A DNA stretch of 64,000 bases from Tissierellales bacterium. Its GTDB lineage: Bacteria > Bacillota > Clostridia > Tissierellales > Tissierellaceae. The stretch lies in NCBI GenBank assembly GCA_030146915.1, contig JASLAT010000034.1, positions 1-64,000 on the forward strand, written 5' to 3'. Made by a program: the position numbers and the translations under genes. Under the pieces are notes generated by a model. The model saw only the letters and a list, made by a program, of their open reading frames with translations, was not told the origin of the DNA and made no database searches. Below are positions 7,715 to 17,137 of this stretch, piece by piece (within the stretch, counting starts at the first letter, position 1; each line of letters starts with the position of its first letter).

Positions 7715-8755
7715 ATGCAGAATATAGAACTTAGGAATATAACTAAGGAATATAATGGTGTAGAGATAATAAAAGATTTAAATCTAACTATTAAAGAAAA
7801 TGAATTTTGGACTTTATTGGGACCAAGCGGTTGCGGTAAAACGACTATCCTTAGGATGATAGGGGGGTTTGAAAGCCCCACTGAAGGTAAGATATATTTT
7901 AATGGAAAAGATATAACTAATATACCGGCTTATGAAAGGGAGATTAACACTGTTTTTCAGAAGTATGCACTTTTCCCTCATTTAAACGTATATGAAAACA
8001 TAGCTTTTGGACTTAGAATAAAGAAAATTAAGGAAGAGGAAATAGAGAGTAAGATAAAAAGAATGTTAAAACTTGTAAATTTAGAAGGCTTTGAAGAAAG
8101 AGAAATAACATCTTTAAGTGGAGGCCAGCAGCAGAGAATAGCTATAGCTAGAGCTTTAGTAAATGAACCAAGATTGTTACTTTTGGATGAGTCTTTATCA
8201 GCTCTAGATTCTAAATTGAGAAAAGATATGCAAATAGAGTTAAAAAACATGCAAGAAAAATTAGGAATAACATTTATATTTGTAACTCACGATCAAGAGG
8301 AAGCTTTGACAATGTCTGATAAAATAGTTGTATTAGATCAAGGACAAGTTCAACAAATAGGTAATCCTGTAGATATATATAATGAACCTAAAAATATAAG
8401 AGTAGCTAAATTTATAGGTGAAAGTAATATAGTTGATGGAGTAATGAAGAAGGATTTTTTAGTTAATTTTGCAGGTAGAGATTTCACTTGTGTTGATGAA
8501 AACTTTTCAAAAGATGAAAAAGTAGATGTTGTTATTAGACCAGAAGATTTATTTTTAGTAGAAGAGGATAAAGGATATATATCAGGAGTTGTTACTAGTT
8601 TAAGATTTAAAGGTGTTCATTATGAGATGATAGTAAGAGCCAATAATTTTAATTGGAAAGTGCATAGCACCCTTATGAAACCAGAGGGAGAAAAAGTAGG
8701 TATTGTTGTAAGTCCTGATAATATACATGTTATGAAGAAAGTAGATGGTGATTGA
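7715..8755 (+). CDS. potA: Spermidine/putrescine ABC transporter ATPase PotA
   Basis: A 346-aa cytoplasmic ATPase that powers polyamine import. Walker A is GPSGCGKTT, the signature LSGGQQQR, Walker [13 protein letters not shown], and the H-loop VTHDQEEA. The C-terminal third is the TOBE regulatory domain typical of PotA/MalK-type ATPases ([18 protein letters not shown]). It is the first gene of an intact potABCD set. Its end overlaps or abuts potB, so subunits are translationally coupled. Confidence 0.95.
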   Translation: MQNIELRNITKEYNGVEIIKDLNLTIKENEFWTLLGPSGCGKTTILRMIGGFESPTEGKIYFNGKDITNIPAYEREINTVFQKYALFPHLNVYENIAFGLRIKKIKEEEIESKIKRMLKLVNLEGFEEREITSLSGGQQQRIAIARALVNEPRLLLLDESLSALDSKLRKDMQIELKNMQEKLGITFIFVTHDQEEALTMSDKIVVLDQGQVQQIGNPVDIYNEPKNIRVAKFIGESNIVDGVMKKDFLVNFAGRDFTCVDENFSKDEKVDVVIRPEDLFLVEEDKGYISGVVTSLRFKGVHYEMIVRANNFNWKVHSTLMKPEGEKVGIVVSPDNIHVMKKVDGD

Positions 8756-8756
8756 C

Positions 8757-9581
8757 ATGAAAAAGATGGCATACCCTTACTTAATTTGGCTAATAATATT
8801 TATTATGATTCCAATATTACTAGTTGGATATTTTGCTATAACTGAAGGAAATAGTATTAATTTTACTGAATTTGAATTTAGTCTAAATAATTTTAAAAGA
8901 TTTTTCACACCAACTTATATGAAAGTATTGTTAAAATCTATTAGACTGGCAGGTTTATCGACTTTAATATGTTTGATTATAGGATATCCTTTAGCATATA
9001 TTATAGCCAATGAGAATGAGTCAAGGAAAAATGTTCTGATATTACTATTAGTAATACCAATGTGGATGAATTTTCTTTTAAGGACTTATTCATGGTTAAG
9101 TATACTAGGTAGAAATGGATTTATTAATAATATATTAGTTAAACTAGGATTACAACCTTTAAAATTACTATATACAGAAAAAGCAGTTTTAATGGGTATG
9201 GTATATAATTTTTTACCTTTTATGGTTCTTCCTATCCATTCTGTACTAGTTAAAATTGATAAGTCTATAATTGAAGCAGGTAAAGATTTAGGTGCTAGAC
9301 CTTTTGATATTTTTATTAAGATAATATTTCCCTTAAGTATATCAGGTGTTATATCAGGAGTTACTATGGTATTTATACCTGCTGTCAGTACATTTGTAAT
9401 ATCAAATTTACTAGGAGGAAATAAATATAACTTGATAGGAAATATAATAGAGCATCAATTTAGATATACCGGCGATTGGCACTTTGGATCTTCTATGTCT
9501 ATGATATTAATGATTTTTATATTAATAACTATGGGACTTATGAATAGATTAGATGTAGATTATAAAAAAGGGGGCAAATAA
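8757..9581 (+). CDS. potB: Polyamine ABC transporter permease PotB
   Basis: A 274-aa inner-membrane permease with about six hydrophobic helices and the binding-protein-dependent transport EAA loop near IIEAGKDLGARPFDIFIKIIFPLS. It pairs with PotC to form the channel. I chose ATG 8757 (MKKMAYPYLIW), directly after the potA TGA, with GGTGAT just upstream. An in-frame ATG at 8745 would overlap potA by 11 bp and cannot be excluded. Confidence 0.93.
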   Translation: MKKMAYPYLIWLIIFIMIPILLVGYFAITEGNSINFTEFEFSLNNFKRFFTPTYMKVLLKSIRLAGLSTLICLIIGYPLAYIIANENESRKNVLILLLVIPMWMNFLLRTYSWLSILGRNGFINNILVKLGLQPLKLLYTEKAVLMGMVYNFLPFMVLPIHSVLVKIDKSIIEAGKDLGARPFDIFIKIIFPLSISGVISGVTMVFIPAVSTFVISNLLGGNKYNLIGNIIEHQFRYTGDWHFGSSMSMILMIFILITMGLMNRLDVDYKKGGK

Positions 9582-9583
9582 AA

Positions 9584-10372
9584 ATGAATAGATTTTTTAA
9601 AAGATTGTATACTAATTTAGTTATTTTATTTTTATATGCTCCTATAATAGTTTTGATAATTTTCTCGTTTAATAAGTCTAAATCTAGAAGCAATTTTACA
9701 GGTTTTACTCTAGACTGGTATTTTCAACTCTTTCAAGATAGGGAAATTTTAACAGCATTTTATTACACTATAATAATTGCTATAATATCAACTGTAATAT
9801 CAGTTATTATAGGTAGTCTAGCTGCTATAGGTATACATCAATTGAAAGGAACAAAGAAAAAAGTAATCTTAAATATGAACTATTTACCAGTGATTAATCC
9901 AGATATTGTAACAGCTGTATCTTTAATGGCTCTTTTTAGATTCTTAAGGATAAGATTCGGATTTATTACCATGTTATTATCACACATAACATTTAGTATA
10001 CCTTATGTAGTACTATCAGTTTTACCAAAGTTAAAGCAGATGGATAATAATCTTTTAGATGCGGCTATGGATCTTGGAGCTAAACCTAGTTACGCTTTAA
10101 GAAAAGTTATAATTCCAGAGATTATGCCTGGAATTATTTCTGGTGGATTGATGGCCTTTACCTTATCTATTGATGATTTTGTTATTAGCTTTTTCAACAC
10201 AGGTCAGGGAGTAAGTAATTTAAGTATAACAATTTATTCAATGGCAAGAAGAGGAATTAATCCAGTTATAAACGCTTTATCCACATTAATGTTTATAGGC
10301 TTACTTTGTGTATTAATATTTATCAACAAAAAATCAGATAAAGCAGTTTTAAGAAAGGCAGGTAGAATGTAG
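9584..10372 (+). CDS. potC: Polyamine ABC transporter permease PotC
   Basis: A 262-aa permease with about six membrane helices. Its EAA loop is LLDAAMDLGAKPSYALRKVIIPEI. The conserved segment FTLSIDDFVISFF is characteristic of PotC/PotI. The ATG is 2 bp after the potB stop, with AAGGGGG overlapping the potB end. Its stop codon shares one base with the potD start. Confidence 0.94.
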   Translation: MNRFFKRLYTNLVILFLYAPIIVLIIFSFNKSKSRSNFTGFTLDWYFQLFQDREILTAFYYTIIIAIISTVISVIIGSLAAIGIHQLKGTKKKVILNMNYLPVINPDIVTAVSLMALFRFLRIRFGFITMLLSHITFSIPYVVLSVLPKLKQMDNNLLDAAMDLGAKPSYALRKVIIPEIMPGIISGGLMAFTLSIDDFVISFFNTGQGVSNLSITIYSMARRGINPVINALSTLMFIGLLCVLIFINKKSDKAVLRKAGRM

Positions 10373-11409
10373 TGGGAAAAAGAAAAATTTACCTTGTAAT
10401 GGTTATAATTATTATGTCTATTTTTATGGCTGCTTGTAATAATAAAAAAGAAGAGTTAAATATATATAACTGGGGAGATTATATAGATAAAACGATAATA
10501 AAAGATTTCGAGGAAGAATATGGTATTAAAGTGAACTATGAAACATTCTCAACTAATGAGGATTTATATGTAAGAATGTTACAAGGAGATAATGATTTTG
10601 ATTTAATAGTTCCATCAGATTATATGATAGAGAGAATGATAAATGAGGATATGTTGGAAAAAATAGATTTTGATAAAATTCCTAATTATATTTATATAAA
10701 TGATGATTTTAAATCATTAGGTTATGATCCTAATGATGAGTATTCTGTGCCTTATTTATGGGGAACTGTTGGTATAGTTTACAACAAGAAGTTAGTGGAT
10801 GAAAAGGTTGATAGTTGGGATATTTTATGGGATGAGAAATATGAAGATGAGATAATAATGCTAAATAGTCAAAGAGATAGTTTTGCAGTAGCACTTATGA
10901 GGCTAGGGTACTCAATGAATAGTAGAAGTAAAAAAGAGTTAATTGAAGCTAGAGACGAGTTAATAAAACAAAAACCTTTAGTTTATGCTTATCAAGGAGA
11001 TGAAGTTAAAGATACTATGGTTGCAGGCGATGCAGCTTTAGCAGTATGTTGGTCAGGAGAAGCTGTTGCTATGCTAAGTGAGAATTCTGATTTGAAATAT
11101 ATAATTCCAAAAGAGGGGACTAACCTATGGTTTGATAGTTTAGTAATACCAAAGGGAGCAAAAAATAAAACTTATGCAGAAAAATTTATAAATTTTTTAT
11201 TGAGACCAGATATAGCTGCTAGAAATGCTGAGTATATAGAATATTCTACACCAATAATTGAGGCTATAGATATGTTACCAGAGGAATTAAGAAATTCAAA
11301 AACAGCTTATCCAGATAAAGATAGTTTGCAAAATACAGAAATTTTCAAGGATCCTAAAGATATTATTAAGGTATATGATGAATTGTGGACGGATTTGATG
11401 TCTAGTTAA
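10372..11409 (+). CDS. potD: Polyamine-binding lipoprotein PotD
   Basis: A 345-aa extracellular substrate-binding lipoprotein of the spermidine/putrescine importer. The signal peptide ends in lipobox MAAC (FMAACNN), so it is lipid-anchored on the outer face. The mature start LNIYNWGDYIDKTIIKDFEEEYG and the later VPYLWGTVGIVYNKK are hallmark PotD/PotF segments. Polyamine-contacting acidic and aromatic residues are plausible in FDLIVPSDYM and WSGEA. It starts with GTG overlapping the potC stop by one base. No promoter of its own is needed. Confidence 0.94.
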   Translation: MGKRKIYLVMVIIIMSIFMAACNNKKEELNIYNWGDYIDKTIIKDFEEEYGIKVNYETFSTNEDLYVRMLQGDNDFDLIVPSDYMIERMINEDMLEKIDFDKIPNYIYINDDFKSLGYDPNDEYSVPYLWGTVGIVYNKKLVDEKVDSWDILWDEKYEDEIIMLNSQRDSFAVALMRLGYSMNSRSKKELIEARDELIKQKPLVYAYQGDEVKDTMVAGDAALAVCWSGEAVAMLSENSDLKYIIPKEGTNLWFDSLVIPKGAKNKTYAEKFINFLLRPDIAARNAEYIEYSTPIIEAIDMLPEELRNSKTAYPDKDSLQNTEIFKDPKDIIKVYDELWTDLMSS

Positions 11410-11441
11410 ATTATGTTATTATTATAAAGGAGGTGTTTTAA

Positions 11442-11741
11442 TTGAAATTTAAAGTTGGAGATAAAGTAATGATAAAAGAGTGGAAAAATTTAGAAAAAAT
11501 TTCAATTGAGGACAATGAATATAATAGAGAATATGCAAATGAACTTAGAAGTAAAGGTATTAAAGTTTTAAATATACCATCTTTATCTATTGATAGCTCA
11601 GGATTTATGCTAACCAGTGAACTTTATGAAAAAGTAAAGGGAAAACTTATGCTTGTTAATGGTGCAGATGAGTTTGGTGCAGTTTATATTAGTGGTTTGT
11701 CAACTCCACTACCATCTCAAGCTTTAATAAAATTTACTTAA
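11442..11741 (+). CDS. Small hypothetical protein (99 aa)
   Basis: I do not recognise this protein. It begins KFKVGDKVMIKEW, a pattern seen in small SH3-like beta-barrels, and is mostly predicted strand with one helix near residues 28-36. There is no signal peptide, membrane helix or cysteine. The start is TTG with a strong AAAGGAGGTG nine bases upstream. It follows potD by 32 bp without a terminator between, so it may be co-transcribed with the importer. A strong terminator follows. Function unknown. Confidence 0.65.
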   Translation: MKFKVGDKVMIKEWKNLEKISIEDNEYNREYANELRSKGIKVLNIPSLSIDSSGFMLTSELYEKVKGKLMLVNGADEFGAVYISGLSTPLPSQALIKFT

Positions 11742-11766
11742 GCAAGGCCAGATGGCCTTGCTTTTT
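11741..11766 (+). terminator. Terminator of the potABCD unit
   Basis: AGCAAGGCC (11741-11749), AGAT loop and GGCCTTGCT (11754-11762), then T5. A GC-rich 9-bp stem, one of the strongest in the window. Confidence 0.88.
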
Positions 11767-11791
11767 ATTTTTATTTTTAATATCTAAGGAT

Positions 11792-11820
11792 TTGTAATAT
11801 AATATAAGTAAGTTTAATAT
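11792..11820 (+). promoter_or_regulatory. Candidate promoter of the flavoprotein gene
   Basis: TTGTAA (11792-11797), 17-bp spacer, TAATAT (11815-11820). Both boxes are partial matches. It lies about 65 bp before the ATG at 11887 and after the pot terminator. Confidence 0.35.
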
Positions 11821-11886
11821 AAGTAGAATAATTATCAATTAGATTGGTATATATAGATAGATTAGAAAAAAATAAGGAGTGTTAAG

Positions 11887-13074
11887 ATGGAAAGCAAAGA
11901 TTATTTAATAATTGGAAATGGAATAGCAGGCCTGTCTGCTGCTAAAGAAATAAGAAAAAATGATTTAGATTCAAGTATTTTAATATTAGGGGATGAAGAG
12001 TACCATACTTATTATAGGGTAAGACTTACAGCTTTATTAGCAGAAGATTATGAATGCGACAATGTATTAGTTAATAAGCCAGAATGGTATATTGAAAATA
12101 ATATCGATGTTAAATTAAATACTAAGGCTGTTAATTTAAATACTGAGAATAAAATAGTTGAATTAGATAATGGGGATAAAGTTTCATATAAGAAACTGCT
12201 TATAGCTACGGGTAGTAGGGCTTTTGTACCACCTATAAAGGGAAATGATAAAAAAGGATTTTATGCTTTAAGAACATTAAATGATTTAACTAATATTAAA
12301 GAATTTTTGGATTGTTGTAATAAAGTTGCCGTAATTGGAGGAGGTCTTTTAGGATTAGAAGCAGCATGGTCTTTAAGAGAGTTAGGTAAAGAAGTAACAG
12401 TATTTGATCATTCAGAAAATGTATTATCAAGACAATTAGATCCAGAACTTTCTAAGAGATTAGAAAAAGAATTGTACAAATTGGGAATAAAGGTAGTGCT
12501 ATGTGCAGATACCAAAGAAATACTAGGAGAAGATAGAGTAAGTGGAGTCAGACTAGCTGATGGAAGTGAATATGAAGTAGATGGTGTATTAGCTTCAACA
12601 GGCGTAAGACCAATTTTAGATTTAGTAACTGATAGTGAAATAGAAACAGATAGAGGTATAGTAGTTGATAAATGCTTAAAAACAAATATAGATAATGTTT
12701 ATGCGGCAGGAGATGTTGCAGAAATTAACGGTATTAATTTAGGATTATGGACAGCTAGTATGGAACAAGGTAGAATTGCAGGAGCAAACATGTCTGGAGA
12801 TGATAAAAGTTATGATATACCAAAATTATTTGCGTCTTTAAATATTGGACCAATTAGATTATTTTCAGCCGGAGATGTTTGTGATTATGATGAAACTTAT
12901 AAACATATTGAAGGAAATAATATAGCTAAGATTTTTGTTAAAGATAATATAATAACAGGAAGTATATTATATGGAGATACTAGTAAAATGTCTTTAATGA
13001 GGAAGGCTGTATTTGCAAAAATATCTTTTGAGGAATTTGTAAAAGAAAATAATTTAGAAGGTCTTTTTATTTAG
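11887..13074 (+). CDS. FAD/NAD(P)-dependent oxidoreductase, NADH:rubredoxin reductase-like
   Basis: A 395-aa two-dinucleotide-fold flavoprotein. The FAD site is IGNGIAGLSAAKEI at the N-terminus. The EYHTYYRVRLTALLA segment resembles clostridial NADH:rubredoxin reductase and the N-terminal part of NirB. The NAD(P) site is AVIGGGLLGLEAA near residue 150, and the second FAD motif is NVYAAGDVAE near 280. In anaerobes such enzymes pass NADH electrons to rubredoxin for oxygen or superoxide detoxification. No rubredoxin gene is adjacent, so the acceptor is not shown here. A clean stand-alone ATG follows AAGGAG. Confidence 0.82.
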   Translation: MESKDYLIIGNGIAGLSAAKEIRKNDLDSSILILGDEEYHTYYRVRLTALLAEDYECDNVLVNKPEWYIENNIDVKLNTKAVNLNTENKIVELDNGDKVSYKKLLIATGSRAFVPPIKGNDKKGFYALRTLNDLTNIKEFLDCCNKVAVIGGGLLGLEAAWSLRELGKEVTVFDHSENVLSRQLDPELSKRLEKELYKLGIKVVLCADTKEILGEDRVSGVRLADGSEYEVDGVLASTGVRPILDLVTDSEIETDRGIVVDKCLKTNIDNVYAAGDVAEINGINLGLWTASMEQGRIAGANMSGDDKSYDIPKLFASLNIGPIRLFSAGDVCDYDETYKHIEGNNIAKIFVKDNIITGSILYGDTSKMSLMRKAVFAKISFEEFVKENNLEGLFI

Positions 13075-13098
13075 TTTAATTAGAAGGGAGTCTTAATT

Positions 13099-14727
13099 AT
13101 GGAAATAAAATTTTATGGTGGAGCAGGTATGGTTACAGGTTCAAATTATTTAATAGAGACTAATGATTATAAAATTTTAATAGATTGTGGTATGTTTCAA
13201 GGTAATGATTTAATAGAAAGCAAAAATTTTAAAAAGTTTCCATATGACCCCAAAGAAATAGATTATTTAATATTAACACATGCTCACATAGATCACAGTG
13301 GTAGGATTCCTAAACTAGTAAAGGATGGTTTTAAGGGTAGGATTATATCTACTAATCCTACCTATGATTTATCAAAAATAATGCTTCTAGATAGTGCAAG
13401 TATACAAGAATCTGATATAAAGTGGGAAAATAAAAAAAGAGAAAGAGCTGGAAAAAACTTAATAAAACCTCTCTATACAAAAGAGGATGCAAATAAAAGT
13501 TTGAACTTTTTTGAACCGTATTTTTTGAATCAGATGATTAAATTGAATGATAATATAAGTTTAAGGTTTAGAGATGCTGGCCATATATTAGGATCGGCAA
13601 TTGTTGAGTTATGGATTAAAGAAGAAAGAAAAGAAACTAAATTTGTGTTTTCTGGAGATCTAGGTGTTAAAGGTAGACAAATTATTAATGATCCAGAGAC
13701 TGTAGAAGATGCAGACTATATAATAGTTGAATCAACCTATGGAAATAGACTACATAATGAAATGAAAAATAGGAAGGATGAACTTATATCGATAATTAAT
13801 AAGACTGCAATGAGAGGGGGAACTGTTTTAATACCTTCTTTTGCCGTTGGTAGGACACAGGAAATTATATATGAGTTAAATAAGTATTATGAATATGAAA
13901 GTATAGAAGAGCATATGAGGATTCCAATTTATGTAGATAGTCCAATGGCAGTTAAAGCTACGAGAGCTTTTATTAGAAACTCTAGTAGTTTTAATGAAGA
14001 GACGAGACAATTAATATTATCTGGGGATAATCCATTTACATTTGATAATTTAAGATATATAGAGTCACAAGAAGAATCAAAACTATTGAATAGGTATAAA
14101 TTTCCTAAAGTTATAATATCTTCTAGTGGTATGGCAACAGCTGGTAGAATAAGACATCATTTAAAGCATAATTTATGGAAAAAAGAAAATAGCTTAGTTT
14201 TTGTAGGATATCAAGCGGAGGGGAGTTTAGGAAGAATCTTATTAGACGGTTCAAAAAAAGTTAAGCTTTTAGGAGAAGAAATAGATGTAAAATTAGAAGT
14301 TTACAATTTAGAAGGTTTTTCAGCACATGCTGATAGGAAGGGAATCCTAAACTGGTTGTCAGGATTTAAGAATAAACCTAAAAAAGTTTTTGTAGTCCAT
14401 GGTGAAGAAGAAGCTTCTAAATATTTGAGTTTAGAGATAGAAAAAGAATTGGGATTTAAAACAATAGTCCCTAAATTAGGTGATAGTTATAAATTAAAAG
14501 ATAGTAAGACTCAGCTTAAAGATGAAGGGGATACATTATATGAAGATTTAAAATCAGATATAATTAATCAACTATCTGAAATAGATGAACAAATGTCTTC
14601 GTTTTTAAATAAAGAGTCAGAATTATTAAATGAATCATTGTTAAATAAAGAGTATAATAATATAAGAAATAATCTTATAGAATTAAATCATATACTTATG
14701 GACTTAAATATTATCTTAGGAAAGTAG
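13099..14727 (+). CDS. Beta-CASP metallo-beta-lactamase fold nuclease
   Basis: A 542-aa protein of the CPSF/YSH1-like RNA-processing family. The zinc motif is THAHIDHSGRIPK, a further His lies in FRDAGHILGSA, and the beta-CASP and RNA-specificity parts follow (SFAVGRTQEIIYEL, YVDSPMAVKATRAF, SSSGMATAGRIRHHL, and NLEGFSAHADRKG near the end). The last 80 or so residues form a helical tail (QLSEIDEQMSSFLNKE) beyond the nuclease core. Likely an endoribonuclease or 5' exonuclease for RNA. The target is not evident from context. It is followed after 7 bp by the PLP enzyme gene, so probably co-transcribed. Confidence 0.87.
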   Translation: MEIKFYGGAGMVTGSNYLIETNDYKILIDCGMFQGNDLIESKNFKKFPYDPKEIDYLILTHAHIDHSGRIPKLVKDGFKGRIISTNPTYDLSKIMLLDSASIQESDIKWENKKRERAGKNLIKPLYTKEDANKSLNFFEPYFLNQMIKLNDNISLRFRDAGHILGSAIVELWIKEERKETKFVFSGDLGVKGRQIINDPETVEDADYIIVESTYGNRLHNEMKNRKDELISIINKTAMRGGTVLIPSFAVGRTQEIIYELNKYYEYESIEEHMRIPIYVDSPMAVKATRAFIRNSSSFNEETRQLILSGDNPFTFDNLRYIESQEESKLLNRYKFPKVIISSSGMATAGRIRHHLKHNLWKKENSLVFVGYQAEGSLGRILLDGSKKVKLLGEEIDVKLEVYNLEGFSAHADRKGILNWLSGFKNKPKKVFVVHGEEEASKYLSLEIEKELGFKTIVPKLGDSYKLKDSKTQLKDEGDTLYEDLKSDIINQLSEIDEQMSSFLNKESELLNESLLNKEYNNIRNNLIELNHILMDLNIILGK

Positions 14728-14734
14728 GGATTAA

Positions 14735-15715
14735 ATGAAGCTGCCAGGAAGAATTAAATTAGCAAATTTACCAACTAAAATAGAGAAATTAAAACTAGGA
14801 GAAAAATTTAATAAAAATATATATATAAAAAGAGATGATCAGACTGGTACTGAGATTTCTGGAAATAAGGTAAGAAAGCTAGAATACTCAGTTAAAGAAG
14901 CTTTAGATCAAGATGCGGATGTTTTAATAACATGTGGTGGTATCCAATCTAATCATGCTAGAGCAACAGCGGCTGTAGCATCTAGACTTGGACTTAAATC
15001 TCATTTAGTTTTAAGAGGAAATCAAGGTGATAATTTAGAAGGTAACTATTTTTTATCTAAACTCTTAGGAGCAGAAATAACTTTTATAACTGCTGATGAA
15101 TATAAAAATAATAGAATGAATATAATGGAAAAAATAAAAGAAAATTTAAAAGATATAGGTTTAAGAGGCTACATATTACCTGAGGGAGCTTCAAATGCTA
15201 TAGGCAGTTTTGGATATTTTAATGCAATTAAAGAAATAATGGAACAAGAGAAACAGCTGGATATTAAATTTGATGCCATAGTAACAACTGTAGGTTCAGT
15301 GGGAACTTTTACAGGACTTTTATTAGGTAGTGAATATTATAATTCTAATATTGATATAATAGGTATTAATATATGTGATAGTGCAGAATACTTTAAAGAA
15401 AAAACTATGGAACTTTTTTATGACTTAAATGTGTATTTTGGAAATGATATAAAGGTAGATTACGAAGATATTAACATACTTGATGGGTATACAGGATTAG
15501 GTTATGCTTTGAGCAAACAGGATGAAATAGATTTTATAACTAGGTTTGCTCAAGAAGAAGGGATAATCTTAGATCCGGTATATACAGGTAAGGCTATGTA
15601 TGGATTTGTAGAGGAATTAAAAAAATCTACTTTTGATAAGTATGATAATATATTATTTATTCACACAGGAGGAATATTTGGTTGGAATGAATTTGCAAGA
15701 AATATGATAAAATAG
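14735..15715 (+). CDS. PLP enzyme, D-cysteine desulfhydrase/ACC deaminase family
   Basis: A 326-aa fold-type II PLP enzyme. The opening LPGRIKLANLPTKIEKL and the lysine K45 in SGNKVRKLEY are the family signature, with CGGIQSNHARATAA for substrate and cofactor binding and TTVGSVGTFTGLLLG for the phosphate loop. Family members deaminate D-cysteine to pyruvate, sulfide and ammonia, or open the ACC ring. Sequence alone does not settle which, but D-cysteine desulfhydrase is the usual activity in anaerobic Firmicutes. It lies between a nuclease and an acetyltransferase with short gaps. Confidence 0.85.
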   Translation: MKLPGRIKLANLPTKIEKLKLGEKFNKNIYIKRDDQTGTEISGNKVRKLEYSVKEALDQDADVLITCGGIQSNHARATAAVASRLGLKSHLVLRGNQGDNLEGNYFLSKLLGAEITFITADEYKNNRMNIMEKIKENLKDIGLRGYILPEGASNAIGSFGYFNAIKEIMEQEKQLDIKFDAIVTTVGSVGTFTGLLLGSEYYNSNIDIIGINICDSAEYFKEKTMELFYDLNVYFGNDIKVDYEDINILDGYTGLGYALSKQDEIDFITRFAQEEGIILDPVYTGKAMYGFVEELKKSTFDKYDNILFIHTGGIFGWNEFARNMIK

Positions 15716-15724
15716 GAGGATTTT

Positions 15725-16231
15725 ATGGATAGGATAGTTGATACAAAAATTGAGGACTTTAAAATAAGGTTTGCACAGGTAGAGGATGTGCCACTAATAT
15801 TGAGATTCATTAAAGAGCTTGCTGATTATGAAAAATTACTTCATGAGGTTGTTGCTACAGAAGAAATTTTAAAAGAGACACTTTTTAATAATAGGGATGC
15901 AGAGGTTGTTATAGCTGAATATAAGGAAGAACCTGTAGGCTTTGCTTTATTTTTTCATAACTTTTCTACATTTTTAGGTAGACCAGGACTTTACTTAGAA
16001 GATTTATATATAAGACCAGAAATGAGAAATAGAGGTTTTGGAAAAACGTTATTGGCTTTTTTAGCAGACTTAGCATTGGAAAGAAAATGTGGAAGGTTTG
16101 AATGGTGGTGTATAGATTGGAACACGCCATCGATAGAATTTTATAAAAGTATAGGAGCAGAACCTATGGATGAATGGACAGTGTTTAGAGTTGATGGACA
16201 TGCTTTAGATAAATTAGCTTCTAAGTTTTAG
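15725..16231 (+). CDS. GNAT N-acetyltransferase, diamine acetyltransferase-like
   Basis: A 168-aa GCN5-related acetyltransferase. It opens with RFAQVEDVPLILRFIKELADYEKL. The acetyl-CoA loop is RPEMRNRGFGKTLLAFLA, and the C-terminal EWWCIDWNTPSIEFYKSIGAEP resembles spermidine/spermine acetyltransferases (SSAT). A polyamine substrate would fit the potABCD importer 4 kb upstream, but this is inference. AGGAGG precedes the ATG, and the gene starts 9 bp after the PLP enzyme. Confidence 0.87.
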   Translation: MDRIVDTKIEDFKIRFAQVEDVPLILRFIKELADYEKLLHEVVATEEILKETLFNNRDAEVVIAEYKEEPVGFALFFHNFSTFLGRPGLYLEDLYIRPEMRNRGFGKTLLAFLADLALERKCGRFEWWCIDWNTPSIEFYKSIGAEPMDEWTVFRVDGHALDKLASKF

Positions 16232-16288
16232 TATAAATTATAAATAATAGGGTATAGCTATAGGAGAACAAATAAAGGAGGAACATAT

Positions 16289-16696
16289 TTGAAAATAGAA
16301 TTAAAACCTATAGGTTATATAGATTCACCATATAAAACTAAGGAGGAGATACCAAGACAGAGTGTGTTGGATGAGAATAAGATTGCTAGTTTAAAAATAT
16401 TAGATAAGTATAAGGATGGCTTATCTGGATATAGTGAGGGCGACTATATAGTTCTATTATCTTATTTTCATAAATCTGAGGAGACTCCAATGATAATCAG
16501 ACCACATGGAGATGATGATCCATTAGTAGGATTATTTAAAACTAGATCACCGAATAGACCAAATCCAATAGCTATGACAATTGTAGAAATAGTAGAACTA
16601 TCTGGTAACTATTTAAAGTTTAAAGGTGTAGATATGTTGGATGGTACTCCAGTATTAGATATAAAACCATATATTAAAAGTTTAAATCCAAAATAG
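16289..16696 (+). CDS. trmO: TrmO-like tRNA m6t6A37 methyltransferase
   Basis: A 135-aa protein of the TsaA/TrmO family, which N6-methylates threonylcarbamoyladenosine at position 37 of tRNA using SAM. Signature segments are PIGYIDSPYKTKEEIPRQ at the start and KTRSPNRPNPIAMT in the core. It lacks the extra C-terminal domain of the E. coli protein, as do many short Firmicute homologues. Some members act on metal or other substrates, so tRNA is the likely but unproven target. The start is TTG with AAAGGAGG upstream. It ends against a bidirectional terminator. Confidence 0.85.
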   Translation: MKIELKPIGYIDSPYKTKEEIPRQSVLDENKIASLKILDKYKDGLSGYSEGDYIVLLSYFHKSEETPMIIRPHGDDDPLVGLFKTRSPNRPNPIAMTIVEIVELSGNYLKFKGVDMLDGTPVLDIKPYIKSLNPK

Positions 16697-16724
16697 AATA
16701 TATTAATTTTTTTAAAATAATAAA

Positions 16725-16754
16725 AAAGAACCTCTAAGTACTTAGAGGTTCTTT
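16725..16754. terminator. Bidirectional terminator between convergent genes
   Basis: A 30-bp perfect palindrome (half AAAGAACCTCTAAGT), A-rich on the left and T-rich on the right. It serves trmO on plus and the DsrE-like gene on minus. Confidence 0.85.
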
Positions 16755-16773
16755 GATTATTAGTCAAAATAGC

Positions 16774-17121
16774 TTAAAGTATAATTGTTTCAAATCCATT
16801 TTCAGTATAAGGGGCTATAGGTGGGTGTCCGAATAACTCATCATTTAAGGTTAACTCTGTATTATTTTCAATAAAGTCAAGTACTCCCATTTGATTTGAA
16901 CAAGCTTTACAAACTGAGTCAATCAAATTAAGTTCTAATACCTTATTAAAGATATTATTATTTTCCTCAATCATATCTTTGACTAATTTGGTAGCCTTTC
17001 CTTCAATAACTATACGAGCATTAATTCCTTTTTCATTCATATCAATAGCATTAATTAATAAATGTGTAAAGCACATTTTTTCTCCTTGAAATGCGAAGAA
17101 TACAACATTTTTTTTAGACAT
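16774..17121 (-). CDS. DsrE-like small sulfur-relay family protein
   Basis: A 115-aa soluble protein with the DsrE/F-like Rossmann-type fold: strand KNVVFFAF, helix, strand NARIVIEG, helix ATKLVKDMIEE. It has a CxxC pair at Cys71/Cys74 (SVCKACSNQMG) plus Cys17. Family members carry persulfide or act as sulfurtransferase partners. The start is ATG 17121 because GGAGGG lies upstream; longer in-frame starts up to 17151 would run over that site. It is the second gene of a leftward operon, 16 bp after the FMN enzyme, suggesting a joint redox or sulfur role. Confidence 0.7.
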   Translation of the reverse strand: MSKKNVVFFAFQGEKMCFTHLLINAIDMNEKGINARIVIEGKATKLVKDMIEENNNIFNKVLELNLIDSVCKACSNQMGVLDFIENNTELTLNDELFGHPPIAPYTENGFETIIL

Positions 17122-17137
17122 ATAACTTTCCCTCCAT

